DNA from: Aestuariivirga sp963792525
GTDB lineage: Bacteria; Pseudomonadota; Alphaproteobacteria; Rhizobiales; Aestuariivirgaceae
Direction of reading: 5' to 3'
Assembly (NCBI GenBank): GCA_963792525.1
Contig: CAWBWK010000002.1
Location: 124,001-188,000, forward strand
DNA length: 64,000 nt
The notes beneath the pieces are model-generated. The model was not told the origin of the DNA and did not search any database. It worked only from the letters and a program-made list of their open reading frames with translations. This document shows positions 62,995 through 64,000 of this stretch, piece by piece. Every line of letters starts with the position of its first letter. The stretch's first letter is position 1. The translations under genes and the position numbers were made by a program.

Positions 62995-63869
62995 CGTCTG
63001 ACCAAGGGGCGTGTGAGACAGGTTGGGCCGCCTTCGCCTTTGCGCGAGATGTCATTTGCCGCGATCACTTCGACCGTTGCACCTGCAGCGCGCAGGCGCC
63101 GCACGGTTTCGGGATTGCCCTCGACACTCACCACATGGCGCGGCGCAATCGCCAGCACATTGCAGCCCATCGAGTCGAATTCTTCTGGCGGGACTTCTAC
63201 AAATCCAATGCCCCAAAGCTGAAGCAGTTCAACCAATCGCACTGGCATCAATGGCAAATACACAACCGCCAGATCGTGATCGATGGGCGAGAGCACGCTC
63301 ATCAAATGGAACACATCCGACTTTCCCTTGAAGTGCGGGAGATCAAACCAGTGAATGTTCAAATCTGATCCGCAGATCGCTTGCAACTGCCGCACACCTT
63401 CGAGATTGCTGCGATAGCCAACGCCTGCCAGCAGATTATTCTGATCAAGCCAAACCAGATCGCCACCTTCAAGCTTGGCTTCACCCGTCAACTCACCCGC
63501 AATCGGCACACCAGATTTTTCCAATGCAGCACTATTGATAGCAGATTCATTGCGGCGCTGGGGCTTGCCCATGCGCGGCAGCACGATGCCCTTGGGTGTG
63601 ACGACAAGGGCATCACGCGTGTAGAGCGCATCGAGAGTGAGACCATCGCCTGCGGGCAAGTCGAGAATTTCTGTGCCCTGCGCTGTCATCAGGTTTTCGA
63701 ACGCATCGAACTCACGGGCTGCATTCACAAGATCAGGACGCGAATGATAATTAAGATCGCGCCACTCCGCATCGATCTTGGCGTCGTTCACAAAAGCTTC
63801 AGCGGGCTTGCGCATTGCTACCTTTGCCAGCTTTCCGTATTCGTTGAAGCTACCGAAATTGAAGCTCAT
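62991..63869 (-). CDS. Dimethylargininase (DDAH)/arginine deiminase family hydrolase
   Basis: 292 residues of the guanidine-modifying fold. EGGDLVWLDQNNLLAGVGYR, DVFHLMSVLSPIDHDLAVVY with the catalytic His, and the catalytic Cys in GEGGPTCLTRPLVRR. It should release citrulline and an amine from an arginine derivative. The ATG overlaps the TGA of the upstream TusA-like gene (ATGA); the stop overlaps the hbdA stop from the other strand. Confidence 0.88.
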   Translation of the reverse strand: MSFNFGSFNEYGKLAKVAMRKPAEAFVNDAKIDAEWRDLNYHSRPDLVNAAREFDAFENLMTAQGTEILDLPAGDGLTLDALYTRDALVVTPKGIVLPRMGKPQRRNESAINSAALEKSGVPIAGELTGEAKLEGGDLVWLDQNNLLAGVGYRSNLEGVRQLQAICGSDLNIHWFDLPHFKGKSDVFHLMSVLSPIDHDLAVVYLPLMPVRLVELLQLWGIGFVEVPPEEFDSMGCNVLAIAPRHVVSVEGNPETVRRLRAAGATVEVIAANDISRKGEGGPTCLTRPLVRR

Positions 63870-64000
63870 TTGCGCTTGATCCTGAAGTTGAAATTTTCAC
63901 CAATTTTTTCCTGCGAGATCAATTCGTGTCCCTGCTCGGCGCAGAAATGCGGCATGTCGATGGCGGACATGGGATCACTTGCCTTGACCTCAAGCACTTC
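63866..64000 (-). CDS. TusA-like sulfur-transfer protein, 5' end outside window
   Basis: The last 44 codons are visible: EVLEVKASDPMSAIDMPHFC, AEQGHELISQEKIGENFNFR and a final IKRK. This is the second half of the small TusA/SirA/YeeD fold (ASDPMxxxDxPHFC). The active Cys-Pro motif lies outside the window. The stop overlaps the DDAH-family start by 4 bases. Confidence 0.8.
   Translation of the reverse strand, partial: EVLEVKASDPMSAIDMPHFCAEQGHELISQEKIGENFNFRIKRK

Overview
The window reads as a chromosome segment of an alphaproteobacterium, most likely of the Hyphomicrobiales (Rhizobiales) or a close relative. The rRNA operon has the order 16S, tRNA-Ile(GAT), tRNA-Ala(TGC), 23S, 5S. The protein families are typical of that group: a DUF459 SGNH protein, YggT, a TIGR02302/DUF4175 membrane protein, CarD with a long basic tail, 7Fe ferredoxin FdxA, a Suv3-type helicase, IalB, a twin-transmembrane HIG1 protein, DUF3297 and an electron-transfer flavoprotein pair. 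The species cannot be named from the sequence alone.

Layout. 1-4.9 kb: cell-envelope genes (SGNH protein, lytic transglycosylase, YggT), then denD with a YafY-type regulator and a secreted SnoaL-like protein. 4.9-7.5 kb: an AT-richer accessory patch between the SnoaL gene and the rRNA terminator. It holds a ComEC-like metallo-beta-lactamase-fold protein, two small membrane proteins and, directly after the MBL stop codon, a diverged piece of 23S rRNA in the same orientation. 7.5-13.2 kb: a complete rRNA operon on the minus strand with a clear promoter, a 23S processing stem and a terminator. 13.5-24 kb: an M23 endopeptidase, an amine oxidase, argG, TIGR02302, and the lysA-lptM-argH group, where the 33-residue lipoprotein gene lptM sits between the two amino-acid genes. 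24-29 kb: TlpA-like thioredoxin, an orphan LivH permease with a small lipoprotein, EamA exporter, an APH-fold protein and tRNA-Arg(CCT). 28-35 kb: carD, fdxA, an S4-domain protein (probably with a CTG start), the Suv3-like helicase, a cytochrome b561/PepSY pair, then rpmB.

35-46 kb: a TIGR03308-type acetyltransferase, leuB, a hairpin repeat with a frameshifted antitoxin relic, a DUF2971 gene coupled to rlmN, IalB, an SDR, HIG1, purH, a shortened heparinase II/III protein and a VapBC45-like toxin-antitoxin pair. 46-51 kb: the ffh-rpsP-rimM-trmD-rplS translation operon. It is interrupted by an AT-rich coiled-coil membrane protein gene between ffh and rpsP and by a palindromic repeat that supplies the rimM ribosome-binding site. 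51-64 kb: HigBA, cobalamin adenosyltransferase, LysE exporter, rhomboid protease, etfBA, a sugar-ABC permease pair with no other subunits, an arsC-aqpS arsenic pair, an FAD oxidoreductase/pyridoxal kinase/DUF429 operon, an MFS exporter, 3-hydroxybutyryl-CoA dehydrogenase, a dimethylargininase-family hydrolase and the end of a TusA-like gene.

Most of the window is core metabolism and translation. The parts that deserve attention are the MBL/23S-fragment patch, the gene inserted in the ffh operon, the repeat-borne ribosome-binding site, the small toxin-antitoxin and DUF2971 insertions, and several enzymes with substituted catalytic residues (GDN in the SGNH protein, HGN in the APH-fold protein, a reduced heparinase core). 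All calls come from reading the sequence by eye; no database search was run.
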